Numbered from the stretch's first letter, positions 16,945 to 26,030 are shown. The stretch: DNA of 64,000 bases from an uncultured Verrucomicrobiales bacterium (GCA_937901085.1 CALCHQ010000035.1:1-64000); one strand, 5' to 3'. Translations and numbers: made by a program. The notes: a model not told the origin generated them from the sequence alone.

Positions 16945-17783
16945 ACGAGTTCCTGCAATTCCTGAATGAACCGCTGGCTCAGCGCAGTCTCTGGGCCTGC
17001 GGAGTCATCGGCTTTTCCAACGGCTTCGTGAGCGCCCTCGTGGTGCTGCGGCGTTCCTCCCTGCAGATTGGTACGCTCTCCTGTGCGCTCCTGCCGGGCA
17101 TTGCGCTGGCCATCCTGCTATTCGGCCTCTTCCAGCTGAGCATCCTGCTGGGGGCAGTACTGGCCGGGCTGATGGTGGGGCTGGGCTCCCTCTTCGTCTC
17201 GTACACCTCCCGCATGGAGCATGACACCTCTCTTTCCGTGCTTCACACCACAGCCTTTGCACTGGGCTACATCATCCTCATCCAGCTGGGCCTGCAGCAG
17301 AAGGTGGATGACTGGCTCTTCGGCAACATCATGAGCATGGGAGATGCTGACCTGTGGATTGCCTATATCATCGGCGCTCTTGCCGTACTCAGCGTCACCG
17401 CCCTGCAACGCCCCCTGCTCATCACGCTCTTTGACCCCCGCGCCGCCACCAGTATGGGGATTCCGGCACGGGCGCTCAATTACGGCATCTTTGCGCTCAT
17501 CATCCTGGTGCTGGTTTCCTCGCTGCAGGCCGTGGGCTCCTTCCTGACCCTGGGGCTGCTCGTGGCCCCAGGGGCGACCATGTACCTGCTGACCGACCGG
17601 CCTGCCCGGATGTTTTGGGGCGGCGGCCTCATCGGTGGTCTGGGGGCAGTCTGCGCCTTCTTCCTCTCCTATCCCCTGGGGTGGCATCTGGGCGCCACCA
17701 TCATCGTCGTTCTCGGCAGCCTGTTCCTGCTGGCCTATACCTTCTCCCCGCGCTATGGACTACTGCGTCTTTGCAGAAAATAA
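16941..17783 (+). CDS. znuB: metal ABC transporter permease
   Basis: About 280 residues with eight or so transmembrane segments, matching the ABC-3 permease family (ZnuB/MntB). Features include GFSNGFVSALVVLRRSS near the N-terminus and SLQAVGSFLTLGLLVAPGAT near residues 193-212. The start ATG 16941 overlaps the ATPase stop in an ATGA arrangement; an alternative ATG lies at 16923. Confidence 0.92.
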   Translation: MNEFLQFLNEPLAQRSLWACGVIGFSNGFVSALVVLRRSSLQIGTLSCALLPGIALAILLFGLFQLSILLGAVLAGLMVGLGSLFVSYTSRMEHDTSLSVLHTTAFALGYIILIQLGLQQKVDDWLFGNIMSMGDADLWIAYIIGALAVLSVTALQRPLLITLFDPRAATSMGIPARALNYGIFALIILVLVSSLQAVGSFLTLGLLVAPGATMYLLTDRPARMFWGGGLIGGLGAVCAFFLSYPLGWHLGATIIVVLGSLFLLAYTFSPRYGLLRLCRK

Positions 17784-17815
17784 GCATTCCGGCAACAGGT
17801 GAACAGCTTTTCTGC

Positions 17816-17844
17816 TTGCGCCCGCAAGGTGCATATGCTAGCAT
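17816..17844 (+). promoter_or_regulatory. promoter of the pseudopilin-aroG unit
   Basis: TTGCGC (17816-17821), 17-bp spacer, TAGCAT (17839-17844), 9 nt before ATG 17854. Confidence 0.5.
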
Positions 17845-17853
17845 GATGTGCGT

Positions 17854-18549
17854 ATGAAAATCTCACTTTCTCCCCGCTCTGCCAAAGGTTTCACCCTTAT
17901 CGAGCTGATTATCGTCATTGCCATTCTGGCTACTCTTGCCAGCATTGCCTATCCTACCTACATGAGCATTCAGGAAAACGCCGGGCGCACGGCAGCCAAG
18001 AAGGTCTGCACGGATATCGTCTCGGCTGTGGAAAGCTTCAAGCAGGACAACAACGGCATGCTGCCCTACAATTCCGACATGGTGGAACCCAACGACAAGG
18101 ACCAGATGTTCCTGACCACCACCTCCGGACAGGATGCTGACCTCATCAAGGTTCTGACCAACCGCGAGGATGATGATGCCGACCGCCGCCTGAACTCCAC
18201 CCGCGACATCTACCTGCGCTCCGATGAGCAGGATGTACCCCGCGAAGGGCTGTTCGTAGATGCCTCCGGCGAAATCAGCTTCTACGATCCCTGGGGCCAG
18301 CCCTACTACATCGTCCTCTGCGAGGAAGATGCCGGCGCCATGGACCCCTTCAACGGCCGTCGTTATCGCGGTAAGAACTGCCTTGTCTACTCCACCGGCC
18401 CCGACCAGGAAGGTGTAGCGTCAACGGATACTCCCAGCACGGGCAAGAAGCCCAAGGGCAAAAAGGCTAAGGAAGCAGCAGCTGCTGCTGCCGAACAGCT
18501 TGAGGAAGCCCTCGAAGATAACGTGTATTCCTGGAAGAACCAGAAGTAA
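17854..18549 (+). CDS. type II secretion/type IV pilin-like protein (GspG-like pseudopilin)
   Basis: 231 residues. A short basic leader ends in KG followed by FTLIELIIVIAILATLAS, the class III prepilin cleavage site with the conserved Glu at mature position 5. The long helix continues to about residue 60. The C-terminal 50 residues are Lys/Ala/Glu-rich (KKPKGKKAKE and poly-Ala). Such proteins are processed by PilD and assemble into secretion pseudopili. No other secretion gene is in the window. The stop is 3 bases before the DAHP synthase start, so both are likely cotranscribed. Confidence 0.85.
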   Translation: MKISLSPRSAKGFTLIELIIVIAILATLASIAYPTYMSIQENAGRTAAKKVCTDIVSAVESFKQDNNGMLPYNSDMVEPNDKDQMFLTTTSGQDADLIKVLTNREDDDADRRLNSTRDIYLRSDEQDVPREGLFVDASGEISFYDPWGQPYYIVLCEEDAGAMDPFNGRRYRGKNCLVYSTGPDQEGVASTDTPSTGKKPKGKKAKEAAAAAAEQLEEALEDNVYSWKNQK

Positions 18550-18552
18550 TTA

Positions 18553-19617
18553 ATGAACCAATACATCACAGACGACGTGCGTCTCACGGGCATCCGCCCG
18601 TTGATATCCCCTGCCATTCTCATGGAGGACTATCCGGCCTCGCCGGAAGCCACCCGCATGGTATTTGAAACCCGCCAAGCCTTTCAGAATATCCTGAAAG
18701 GCAAGGATGACCGCCTGGCTGTCATCGTGGGTCCCTGCTCCATACACGACACAAAGGCCGCCATCGAATACGCCGGACTTCTGGCCGAAGCAGCGAAGAA
18801 GTATGAGAAGGACCTGCTGCTCATCATGCGTGTCTACTTTGAAAAGCCCCGCACCACCGTTGGCTGGAAAGGGCTTATCAACGACCCCTTCATGGATGAG
18901 ACCTACAACATCAACAGCGGGCTCCGCATGGCACGCGGGCTTCTGGTGCGCCTTTCGGAAATGGGTGTACCGGCTGCCACCGAGTTTCTCGATGTCATCA
19001 CCCCGCAGTATATCAGCGACCTCATCGTCTGGGGTGCCATTGGCGCCCGCACCACCGAAAGCCAGGTGCATCGTGAACTGGCCAGCGGCCTTTCCATGCC
19101 CATCGGGTTCAAGAACGGCACCACCGGCTGCGTGCAGATTGCGGTCGATGCCATCGTCTCTGCCGAGCATCCGCATTGCTTCCTCTCCGTCACCAAGCAG
19201 GGCGTGTCCGCCATTGTCTCCACCAAGGGCAATGAGGGCTGCCACCTCATTCTGCGGGGGTCGACAGAAGGCCCGAATTACAGCGCGGAACATGTCGAGA
19301 AAGCCTGGAATACGCAGCAGAAAGCCGGTATTGCCAACCGTATCATGATTGACTGCTCACACGGCAACAGCCACAAGGACTGGAAGCAGCAGCCCGTGGT
19401 GGCCACCAGCGTGGCGGAGCAGCTGGCTTCGGGAGCCGACCACATCGGTGCTGTCATGATTGAGAGCAACCTCTGCTCCGGCAACCAGAAATGCAGCGCC
19501 GACATGAAATACGGTGTCAGCATCACCGATGCCTGCATCGACTGGAACGGCACACTCGGTATGTTCGACGTCCTGGCAGCCGGTGTGCGCGCCCGCCGCG
19601 TGAAAAATAAACGCTGA
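18553..19617 (+). CDS. aroG: 3-deoxy-7-phosphoheptulonate synthase, class I (AroG/F/H type)
   Basis: 354 residues, normal length. Characteristic motifs include AVIVGPCSIHD, MRVYFEKPRTTVGWKG, GARTTESQVHRELASGLS, GFKNGTTG and the metal-binding regions DCSHGNSHK and SITDACIDW. The enzyme condenses PEP with erythrose 4-phosphate to open the shikimate pathway. Feedback type (Phe, Tyr or Trp) is not resolvable by eye. A terminator follows 35 bases after the stop. Confidence 0.96.
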   Translation: MNQYITDDVRLTGIRPLISPAILMEDYPASPEATRMVFETRQAFQNILKGKDDRLAVIVGPCSIHDTKAAIEYAGLLAEAAKKYEKDLLLIMRVYFEKPRTTVGWKGLINDPFMDETYNINSGLRMARGLLVRLSEMGVPAATEFLDVITPQYISDLIVWGAIGARTTESQVHRELASGLSMPIGFKNGTTGCVQIAVDAIVSAEHPHCFLSVTKQGVSAIVSTKGNEGCHLILRGSTEGPNYSAEHVEKAWNTQQKAGIANRIMIDCSHGNSHKDWKQQPVVATSVAEQLASGADHIGAVMIESNLCSGNQKCSADMKYGVSITDACIDWNGTLGMFDVLAAGVRARRVKNKR

Positions 19618-19651
19618 ACCATCAAGACCACAGCGATTCATTATACAAAGA

Positions 19652-19686
19652 AACTGCCGCGCTTATTCAGGCGCGGTAGTTTTTTT
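19652..19686 (+). terminator. intrinsic terminator after aroG
   Basis: Arms 19652-19662 and 19671-19681 pair with one G-T pair around an 8-base loop, then a T-run to 19686. It may be bidirectional for the small minus-strand gene that ends at 19686. Confidence 0.8.
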
Positions 19687-19982
19687 CATCGGGCGCGGTG
19701 AATGAAAATCTGCAGGCGGCGGCACAGGCGCATCCAGAAAACACAGAATCCGCGCAGGAACAAGACCACCAGCAAAGCAGCCATGCCCATTCCTATGCCA
19801 GGAAGCCAGCCGTACACCTGCCAGCAGGCTGCAGCACAGCCTGCGGCCACCGGCAACCCCAGCAGAACAGCCGCGAGATACAGCCAGAGAGCCCGCCGCT
19901 GCCGCCCCAGGCAGGCAGAGGTGAAACTGCAGATGCAGAATCCGAAAATGGTCAGTACGGCAGGCATAGGCTCAAATGTCAT
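19686..19982 (-). CDS. small membrane protein of unknown function
   Basis: About 98 residues with two to three hydrophobic segments (residues 5-20, 30-50 and 55-78) and a basic C-terminal tail. On the minus strand TTGATT, 17 bp, TATCAT precedes it; because that -10 overlaps ATG 19982, the second ATG at 19967 may be the true start. No family recognised. It is a weak call, supported by hydrophobic pattern, promoter and the flanking terminator; the competing plus-strand frame here has no protein-like features. Confidence 0.45.
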   Translation of the reverse strand: MTFEPMPAVLTIFGFCICSFTSACLGRQRRALWLYLAAVLLGLPVAAGCAAACWQVYGWLPGIGMGMAALLVVLFLRGFCVFWMRLCRRLQIFIHRAR

Positions 19983-20036
19983 GATACGATGTCCCCTCTG
20001 CCGAATCAAGAAAAATCGGCAGGACGCGGGCGTTTC

Positions 20037-20065
20037 TTGACCATGGAGCCCAGATATGTTACATT
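20037..20065 (+). promoter_or_regulatory. promoter of ruvB
   Basis: TTGACC (20037-20042), 17-bp spacer, TACATT (20060-20065), ending 12 nt before ATG 20078. Confidence 0.6.
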
Positions 20066-20077
20066 CTTCAGCGTTCT

Positions 20078-21100
20078 ATGGCCGATTACCTCTACACCCG
20101 CATGGCAGACAGCCCCGTCAGCAGCTATGACCTCTCCCTGCGACCGCCCGCATTCAGCGAGTTCTGCGGTCAGGAGAAAGTCAAGGAACGCCTCATGCTC
20201 ATGGTAGAGGCTGCGCGTATGCGTGGGGATGTACTTGACCATGTACTCCTGAGCGGCCCGCCCGGCCTGGGCAAGACAACGCTGGCCAACATCATAGCCG
20301 GAGCGGTGGGACACCGGCTTCATACCACCAGCGGACCGCAGATTGAAAAAGCGGGTGACCTGGCCGGTATCCTCACCAATGTGGAAAAGGGAGATGTCCT
20401 TTTCATTGATGAGATTCACCGCCTGCACCCGGCTATTGAGGAATACCTCTACCCGGCCATGGAGGATTTCCGGCTCGACATTATCATCGACCAGGGCCCC
20501 AATGCACGCTCCATCCAGCTGAATCTGCCCAAGTTCACCCTGGTGGGGGCTACGACCCGCGCGGGTATGCTCACCGGGCCGCTCCGCTCGCGATTCGGGC
20601 TGGTCAACAGGCTCGACTACTACTCTGCCGGTGAGCTGTGCCAAATCCTCCACCGCTCTGCCGGTCTGCTCGATATTGACCTGGCTCCGGCCGGAGCGCT
20701 GGCCATTGCCCGCCGCTCGCGCGGCACACCCCGCGTGGCCAATGCCCTGCTCCGCTGGGTGCGCGACTACGCACAAGTGAAGGCAGACGGCTGCATCACA
20801 GCCGATGTGGCGCAGGCGGCGCTGGGAATGATAGATATAGATGATGACGGCCTGGACGAGATGGATAAGCGACTGCTCGAAACCATCATCTACAAATTCA
20901 ATGGCGGTCCGGTCGGGCTTTCGTCCCTCGCTGTAGCGGTGGGTGAGGATGAATCCACCATTGAGGATGTTCATGAACCCTTCCTCATCATGCAGGGCTA
21001 CATCAAGCGTACCCCGCGCGGGCGTGAAGCCATGCCTGCCGCCTACCAGAAACTGGGGGCCATGCAACCCGGCGGGCAAACCGAACTCGGACTGTCATGA
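20078..21100 (+). CDS. ruvB: Holliday junction branch migration helicase RuvB
   Basis: 340 residues. It carries [17 protein letters not shown], Walker [12 protein letters not shown] near residue 60, Walker [10 protein letters not shown], sensor GATTRAG, arginine-finger region LRSRFG and the C-terminal winged-helix segment ending YIKRTPRGR. RuvB hexamers drive branch migration with RuvA. ruvA and ruvC are not adjacent. The 3' end overlaps the next gene in an ATGA junction. Confidence 0.97.
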   Translation: MADYLYTRMADSPVSSYDLSLRPPAFSEFCGQEKVKERLMLMVEAARMRGDVLDHVLLSGPPGLGKTTLANIIAGAVGHRLHTTSGPQIEKAGDLAGILTNVEKGDVLFIDEIHRLHPAIEEYLYPAMEDFRLDIIIDQGPNARSIQLNLPKFTLVGATTRAGMLTGPLRSRFGLVNRLDYYSAGELCQILHRSAGLLDIDLAPAGALAIARRSRGTPRVANALLRWVRDYAQVKADGCITADVAQAALGMIDIDDDGLDEMDKRLLETIIYKFNGGPVGLSSLAVAVGEDESTIEDVHEPFLIMQGYIKRTPRGREAMPAAYQKLGAMQPGGQTELGLS

Positions 21101-21903
21101 AAAAAGCCCTGCATTTCCTTCTTCTCCTCCTCATCTTCTGCATGACCGGCTGCCAGCAGCAGAGGATGCAGGCACAAGTGCGGGATTCCCGCATCGTTGT
21201 TCTCGATATCGGCCACTATTACCACCCGCTCCGCGGCGGCCAGGGTGCCCGCACCCCGGACAACCGGTTCGGTAAGATAGAGGAATGTGAATACTGGTAC
21301 CGCTATGTGGGCTACACCGCCCGCATCATCGAGCAGGCAGGGTTTCAATGCCGTATCTGCTGCCGGGGCGCTCTGCCCACCCATAAGGAACTGGCAGCCA
21401 TAGCCATCCGCGAGGGAGTACACCATGTCAACACGCCTGAACCGGATGCCATCTACCGTTCCACGCACCACCCGCACCGCATGGCGGTGGGTATGCTCAG
21501 CACCAACTATGCTCTGGAGCAGAAACCTGCAGCCGTAGTCTACCTGCACCACAACAGCATGACACCCAGGTGGCAGGTGTACAACAAAGGTGCTATCTAC
21601 TGCAACGAAGCCGGTGGCGACCTGGCCATATCGGTGGCCGGTGTCATCACCGGCACGATTTACGACAAGGGAGGCATGCCCAACAATGGTGTACCCTGCG
21701 GGGTTATTCTGCGGAACGATGGACGCCGGGGTGGCGGTGACTGGCTCAACGCCTGCAACGAATCCTACGTTCCGGCCATCATCACCGAAGCCACCTTCCT
21801 CTCCAACCCGGAACATGCTCGCTTCCTGAGCCAGGAGAAAAACGCCATCCGCTATGCCGAAGCCATCGGGCACGGCGTGGTCAACTACCTTAAAGCCCGC
21901 TGA
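21097..21903 (+). CDS. lipoprotein N-acetylmuramoyl-L-alanine amidase (Amidase_3)
   Basis: 268 residues. The N-terminus is a lipoprotein signal ending CMTGCQQQ (lipidated Cys about residue 19). The catalytic domain has the zinc pattern of amidase_3: [10 protein letters not shown] (first His), a Glu in [15 protein letters not shown] (second His) and [10 protein letters not shown] (catalytic Glu). It would split the amide between MurNAc and L-Ala from the outer or inner membrane. Translation is probably coupled to ruvB through the ATGA overlap. Confidence 0.87.
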   Translation: MKKALHFLLLLLIFCMTGCQQQRMQAQVRDSRIVVLDIGHYYHPLRGGQGARTPDNRFGKIEECEYWYRYVGYTARIIEQAGFQCRICCRGALPTHKELAAIAIREGVHHVNTPEPDAIYRSTHHPHRMAVGMLSTNYALEQKPAAVVYLHHNSMTPRWQVYNKGAIYCNEAGGDLAISVAGVITGTIYDKGGMPNNGVPCGVILRNDGRRGGGDWLNACNESYVPAIITEATFLSNPEHARFLSQEKNAIRYAEAIGHGVVNYLKAR

Positions 21904-21914
21904 GGTCCACGATT

Positions 21915-22946
21915 TCAACAACGCTGGGCTGCCGTCCAGAAACGAGTGGCTGCGTGTTGTAAGGCCGGAGCCAGGTAACGGCTGCGGAGCAAACTCATAT
22001 CCCGATGCCCCATCTCCAGCTGTAATTCAGGCAAATTCCTGAAATAGGCAGCATGGTATGAGGCAAACGTGTGGCGACATACATCGGGAATCCACCGCTT
22101 GAATCCAGCTGCCCGACGCAACGCTTTCCAGCGCTCCTGCCAGTTCTGAGGTACGCTGCAATCCTTGGATTCCAGACCCGGCAGCGGCCGGAGCGGTACA
22201 ACCCGCCCGCCACCCGTCTTGCTCGACTGCGGGCGTATCACTACCTGCTTTTCTTTCCAGAATACATCATCCGGAATAATTCTCTCGACCTCCGCAGGCC
22301 GTACACCGCTATACAGCAAAAGGCTGAGAGAAAAACGCATATCCGCGAAACGGGGCTGCGCGGCCGTTTTCCGCAGGCGTTCGACTTCTTCATGGTTCAG
22401 GGGAACAATCGGTGTTTCCTGCACTTCCGGTGTATCAACGCGCGCCACGGGATTCGCATCACACCACTCCTGGCGTATGCCGTAGGAAAAAATACTGTGC
22501 ATAATGGTACGCCCCTTGCGGTATGCATGGGCACTATGTCCGAAAGCCTGCTCAAGAATTTGGCGGCACTGCCCTGTACTCATTGACCGCAGGGGTAACT
22601 GCCCCACACCTTCAATGCGTAACAAGCGCCGTACATAGTAACGCAAATCGCGCCTCGTGGTCGGTCTCCTGCCGCTTCTGGCCGCCACACTAGCCCATGC
22701 TGCCTGCTCAAAGTCAACCGTTTGCTCCTGCTGCCGCAGCGTCTCTGCTCCGGCATAAATACAACGCAGGGACCGCTCCATCTCTCCTGCTCCGGCGCGC
22801 AAGGCAGCACATGCCACCTGCGCTGCCTCTAATACACCTACTCCTGTACTGCGGAGCAACTCCAGAGCAGCAGCCTCCTCGCGGCTGAATTCAGCCTGCA
22901 TACAGCTGGCTGTACTCCGCTTCCTGGTTTTCCTCCTATGATTCAT
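21915..22946 (-). CDS. tyrosine recombinase (phage-integrase family), copy 2
   Basis: 343 residues from ATG 22946; an in-frame ATG at 22988 is possible. Catalytic pattern: first Arg in SGVRPAEVERI, Lys in SSKTGGGR, CRHTFASYH and MGHRDMSLLRSRYLAP with the nucleophilic Tyr. The core segment FGHSAHAYRKGRTIMHSIF is nearly the same as in the recombinase at 8502-9524. Upstream lies an AT-rich gap containing a 14-bp inverted repeat (22961-22974 and 23123-23136) whose far arm is inside the promoter of the neighbouring nuclease gene. No mobile-element genes flank it. It may invert the intervening segment, which is a hypothesis. Confidence 0.87.
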   Translation of the reverse strand: MNHRRKTRKRSTASCMQAEFSREEAAALELLRSTGVGVLEAAQVACAALRAGAGEMERSLRCIYAGAETLRQQEQTVDFEQAAWASVAARSGRRPTTRRDLRYYVRRLLRIEGVGQLPLRSMSTGQCRQILEQAFGHSAHAYRKGRTIMHSIFSYGIRQEWCDANPVARVDTPEVQETPIVPLNHEEVERLRKTAAQPRFADMRFSLSLLLYSGVRPAEVERIIPDDVFWKEKQVVIRPQSSKTGGGRVVPLRPLPGLESKDCSVPQNWQERWKALRRAAGFKRWIPDVCRHTFASYHAAYFRNLPELQLEMGHRDMSLLRSRYLAPALQHAATRFWTAAQRC

Positions 22947-22960
22947 CGTGGTTGTTAAGC

Positions 22961-23136
22961 ATTCTGAAAGCTTATTTTTGAAACTCATACATGGTAAGAA
23001 TGTTATGTAATATTTGGCGGAAAGATGGACCGCATGCTTGAATAATGTGGAATTTATAATCAAAGTCTCTTATAGTTGAGCAATCAATAGATAACAACTA
23101 CATTTTTTTATCCAAGCTTGACTAAGCTTTCAGAAT
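22961..23136. repeat. 14-bp perfect inverted repeat flanking an AT-rich intergenic segment
   Basis: ATTCTGAAAGCTTA (22961-22974) is the exact reverse complement of 23123-23136. The arms are 148 bp apart. The left arm lies 15 bp upstream of the recombinase start; the right arm fills the spacer between -35 and -10 of the nuclease promoter. The layout resembles an invertible promoter element. Confidence 0.6.
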
Positions 23137-23146
23137 ACTGTACTAT
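23118..23146 (+). promoter_or_regulatory. promoter of the nuclease gene, with inverted-repeat arm in its spacer
   Basis: TTGACT (23118-23123), 17-bp spacer, TACTAT (23141-23146). Inversion between the repeat arms would replace TTGACT with AAAAAT and should silence this promoter. Predicted leader to ATG 23176 is about 23 nt. Confidence 0.6.
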
Positions 23147-23175
23147 CCGATGTATTTGAAAGGCGAGAAAAAGCG

Positions 23176-23823
23176 ATGAATCTGCTGTATTTCCTGGTAT
23201 GGGGCACAATTTTGATGGTGATGCCGCTGAGAGGGGAATGGATGCATGGAACATGCATCCGTATCACCGATGGGGATACAGCCACAGTATTGGTTCAGGG
23301 GCAGGAGCAAGTCAGAATAAGATTCTGGGGTATCGATTCCCCAGAGAAAGGCCAGCCTTTCGGGACGCAGGCCAGGCAGAAGCTGGCAGAGTTGATTTTT
23401 GGAAAACATGTCCGGGTCGATGTTGTCGAATACGACCGCTACGGACGCAGTATCGGTAAGGTTCACGTTGGAAATCTCTACGCCAATCTGGAGATGATAC
23501 GGTGCGGCATGGCCTGGCATTACAGGGAGTATGCACCCTATGATACAGAACTCTCTGCTGCAGAATGCGAAGCGCGCTCAAAACGGATTGGTATATGGAG
23601 TCATGCGCATCCTGTGCCTCCCTGGCAATGGCGTCGCCAGGCGGTGCTTTTCCGCCCTGAGTCCAAGGAGGCGGCCAGGCGCTCCCCGCATGAGACATAC
23701 TGGATTTCCCGTTCGGGCAAGGTTCACAATTCCTCCTGTCGGTACTACGGACGCACGCAGAGAGGATACTTCAGCCCGGAGCCTCAGGGTGAGAATTGCC
23801 GGATTTGTGGTGGCGCGCGGTGA
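23176..23823 (+). CDS. secreted thermonuclease-like (SNase family) protein
   Basis: 215 residues with an N-terminal signal peptide (about 21 residues). The staphylococcal-nuclease domain (about 22-145) shows ITDGDTATV (calcium Asp), RIRFWGIDSPE (catalytic Arg/Asp/Glu area), EYDRYGRSIGKV and the terminal RIGIW. The C-terminal part after residue 170 is a small Cys motif, VHNSSCRYYG then ENCRICGG, often seen appended to such domains. It probably degrades extracellular or periplasmic nucleic acid. Its promoter contains one arm of the inverted repeat. Confidence 0.87.
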   Translation: MNLLYFLVWGTILMVMPLRGEWMHGTCIRITDGDTATVLVQGQEQVRIRFWGIDSPEKGQPFGTQARQKLAELIFGKHVRVDVVEYDRYGRSIGKVHVGNLYANLEMIRCGMAWHYREYAPYDTELSAAECEARSKRIGIWSHAHPVPPWQWRRQAVLFRPESKEAARRSPHETYWISRSGKVHNSSCRYYGRTQRGYFSPEPQGENCRICGGAR

Positions 23824-23831
23824 GAGATGCC

Positions 23832-24881
23832 TTAGAGTCCGGGCAGGAGGTGGAGCAGCTGTGTAACCCGGCTTCCCGGCAGATTTCCCAGTTCCATACG
23901 GTTCATCACATAGGCAAAGGAAAGCCCTGTGTCCGGTGTGCAGAACGCATGGCTTCCCCCTGCTCCGGCATGGCCGAAACCACCACCTGGGAACAGATGA
24001 GCCGGCTCGCACATCGCCCCGCAGGTGAATGCCGTCGGCTGCTGCAGGGTTTCATCCCACCCGCTGCATTGAGGGGTTGAGAGCCAGTCTCGCACCACAG
24101 CGGGAACAGCCTCGCTCATCAGCATCTGGTAAAACCGGGCCAGCCCGCGCGCGCTGGCCACACCGCCCTTGGCTGGGCTGGCGCATTGCCAGGCGGCAGG
24201 TGTACTCATTTCCCGCGGTGTGCCATAGCCTGTAATGCTGTGAAAGGCGCGGTAAACGGCGGAACCTGTATCAAAATACTTTTTGTAGAACGCATCCTGC
24301 TGCATGTAGCCCGGCTGCAGGCGGGGGGCTTGCAGCGCCGCAACGCGGTGGAATTCACTTTCGGGCAGCCCTATGTAGAAATCCAGATTCCATGGGCGGC
24401 GCAGGCGTTGTTCCCAGAACGTGCCGACCCGCATACCCGACAGCTCCAGCATCAGGATATCGACCAGCGGGCCAAAGGTCTGGGGATGGTAGCCATGCTG
24501 CGGCGGCAGCCAGGCAGGCGTGCTGCGTTCGATGGCGGCGCGGCAGGCATCCAGATTGTCAAGCGGGGCTTGTTCTGCCAGCGCGGCCAGGCCGCATTGG
24601 TGCGACAGCAGCTGGGCAATGCTGCAGTGAGGTGCAGGAAAGGCAGGCCAGATGGCCCCCACCTCCAGTTCCGGTGTCTGGCAGCAGTCGTGCAGCGCCA
24701 GCAGGAGGCAGAGCGCGGCAGCAGGCTTGGTGGCCGAATAGACCGGGACAAGGGAATCATCGGGCCACCCTTCGTGCAGCGTGAGGATTTCCTGCCCATG
24801 CTGCCAGACGGAGACAGAGGCGCCTCCGACAAGTTGTTGCCGGAAACAGCGCTCGAACTCCCCTGCCCAGTCAGTCTGCAT
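23832..24881 (-). CDS. serine hydrolase, beta-lactamase/esterase (EstA-like) family
   Basis: About 349 residues, no signal peptide from ATG 24881. The active-site S-x-x-K is SATK near residue 50. A Y-x-x motif at GYHPQTFGPLV and HAGAGGS near the C-terminus stand for the second and third motifs of class C-like penicillin-recognising hydrolases. Probably a cytoplasmic esterase rather than a lactamase. It is the last gene of a three-gene unit and overlaps trmO by 11 bases. Confidence 0.82.
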   Translation of the reverse strand: MQTDWAGEFERCFRQQLVGGASVSVWQHGQEILTLHEGWPDDSLVPVYSATKPAAALCLLLALHDCCQTPELEVGAIWPAFPAPHCSIAQLLSHQCGLAALAEQAPLDNLDACRAAIERSTPAWLPPQHGYHPQTFGPLVDILMLELSGMRVGTFWEQRLRRPWNLDFYIGLPESEFHRVAALQAPRLQPGYMQQDAFYKKYFDTGSAVYRAFHSITGYGTPREMSTPAAWQCASPAKGGVASARGLARFYQMLMSEAVPAVVRDWLSTPQCSGWDETLQQPTAFTCGAMCEPAHLFPGGGFGHAGAGGSHAFCTPDTGLSFAYVMNRMELGNLPGSRVTQLLHLLPGL

Positions 24882-25530
24882 AGGGCGTGATGGCGGTGAC
24901 GATGGCGCATTGTTCCTCCACCCGGAAATGCACCTCAAAAGGCTTCAGGATGAGGTGGTAGATCCGCTGCGGGTCTTGCTGATAGGCTGGACGCGGGTCC
25001 TGCGCCAGCGTTTCCCTGAGCGCTTCCACCCAGGCGGGCGTGGCGGCGGCAGGCAAGGTCTCCGGCAGCTGCACCAGGAGCGGTTCCCATGGGGTATTGG
25101 TGAAGCCGCCCGTGGCATCGGGGATGGAGTCGGAATAGGGGATGTAGGGTTTGATGTCGAAAATGGGGGTCCCATCGACCATGTCTGCCCCGGATACTCT
25201 CAAAACAGGTCCAGGCTCGACCGAGAGCAGGCGCACGACAGAAAGCCCCAGCCCATTCGGCCGGAACGGTGAACGCGTGGCAAAGACCCCCATGCGGGTG
25301 TTGCCGCCCAGCCGGGGCGGTCGCACGGTGGGATGCCATTCGCTGCCGTTGCAATGGAACTGCCAGATGAGCCAGAGGTGCGAGAAATCGCTGATGCCGC
25401 GTACGCAGTCTTCGAGGCGGAAATCCGGCTCAAAGATAATCTCGCTCACCACATGCGGGGCCAGATTCCCCTGCCGGGGAACACCGAACTTCTCGGCATA
25501 AGGGCTGCGGATGTAGGCGATGGGTTGCAT
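24871..25530 (-). CDS. trmO: tRNA (N6-threonylcarbamoyladenosine37-N6)-methyltransferase TrmO
   Basis: 219 residues of the TsaA/YaeB/TrmO family: IAYIRSPYAEKFGVPRQ at the start, FSHLWLIWQFH, ATRSPFRPNGLGLSVVRL and DIKPYIPYSDSI are all signature segments. The beta-barrel enzyme uses SAM to methylate t6A37 in tRNA-Thr. Its ATG shares one base with the rppH stop (TGATG), indicating coupling. Confidence 0.92.
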   Translation of the reverse strand: MQPIAYIRSPYAEKFGVPRQGNLAPHVVSEIIFEPDFRLEDCVRGISDFSHLWLIWQFHCNGSEWHPTVRPPRLGGNTRMGVFATRSPFRPNGLGLSVVRLLSVEPGPVLRVSGADMVDGTPIFDIKPYIPYSDSIPDATGGFTNTPWEPLLVQLPETLPAAATPAWVEALRETLAQDPRPAYQQDPQRIYHLILKPFEVHFRVEEQCAIVTAITPYAD

Positions 25531-26000
25531 CAGACGTTAAAGAAGTCGCGCAGAACCTGTGCATAGACAGCGCGTTTGAAATCCGGCAGGGCGCCGAGAT
25601 CCACTTCGGCAGGCTGTACCCACTTGTAATCGCGGAATTCCTTGTTATCCAGCCAGGGTTCTGCCTGGTCGCTGTGCATGAGGCACAGGAAATAATGCTG
25701 CTCCTGCCCGGCATAGGGGATGCCGCGCTTGCGGAACACGCGGTCGCGCTCTGCGGGAGGGTAATCGTAACGGTACGGCCCGCGCGCTGCCACTACTTCG
25801 TATTCATTCGGACGGAACCCGGTTTCCTCCATTCCCTCACGGCAGGCGGCATCCAGCGCGGATTCCCCCTTCTTGATACCCCCTTGGGGAAACTGCCAGG
25901 CTCCGGCAGGCTTGACTCGCTCACAGAGCAGCACGCGGCCATCGGCTCGCTGGTAGATGATGGCAGCATTGGGGCGGTACAATTCGGACGTTCCGGGCAT
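25530..26000 (-). CDS. rppH: Nudix hydrolase, RppH-like RNA pyrophosphohydrolase
   Basis: 156 residues. The start YRPNAAIIYQRADGRVLLCERV and WQFPQGGIKKGES are typical of RppH. The Nudix box runs G-x5-E-x7-REGMEETGF. YPPAERDRVFRKRGIPYAGQ matches the region that binds the triphosphate end. It likely converts 5'-triphosphate RNA to monophosphate, starting decay; dinucleoside polyphosphate hydrolysis is an alternative. First gene of the rppH-trmO-hydrolase unit. Confidence 0.88.
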   Translation of the reverse strand: MPGTSELYRPNAAIIYQRADGRVLLCERVKPAGAWQFPQGGIKKGESALDAACREGMEETGFRPNEYEVVAARGPYRYDYPPAERDRVFRKRGIPYAGQEQHYFLCLMHSDQAEPWLDNKEFRDYKWVQPAEVDLGALPDFKRAVYAQVLRDFFNV

Positions 26001-26030
26001 AAGAGGGAGAAATATGGTGTGTATGGCGGC

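Noticed and set aside
19698..20207. A plus-strand open frame between aroG and ruvB
   Set aside because: It runs through the ruvB promoter into ruvB in another frame and is very polar and Gln/Arg-rich; the minus-strand membrane protein is the better, though weak, candidate.
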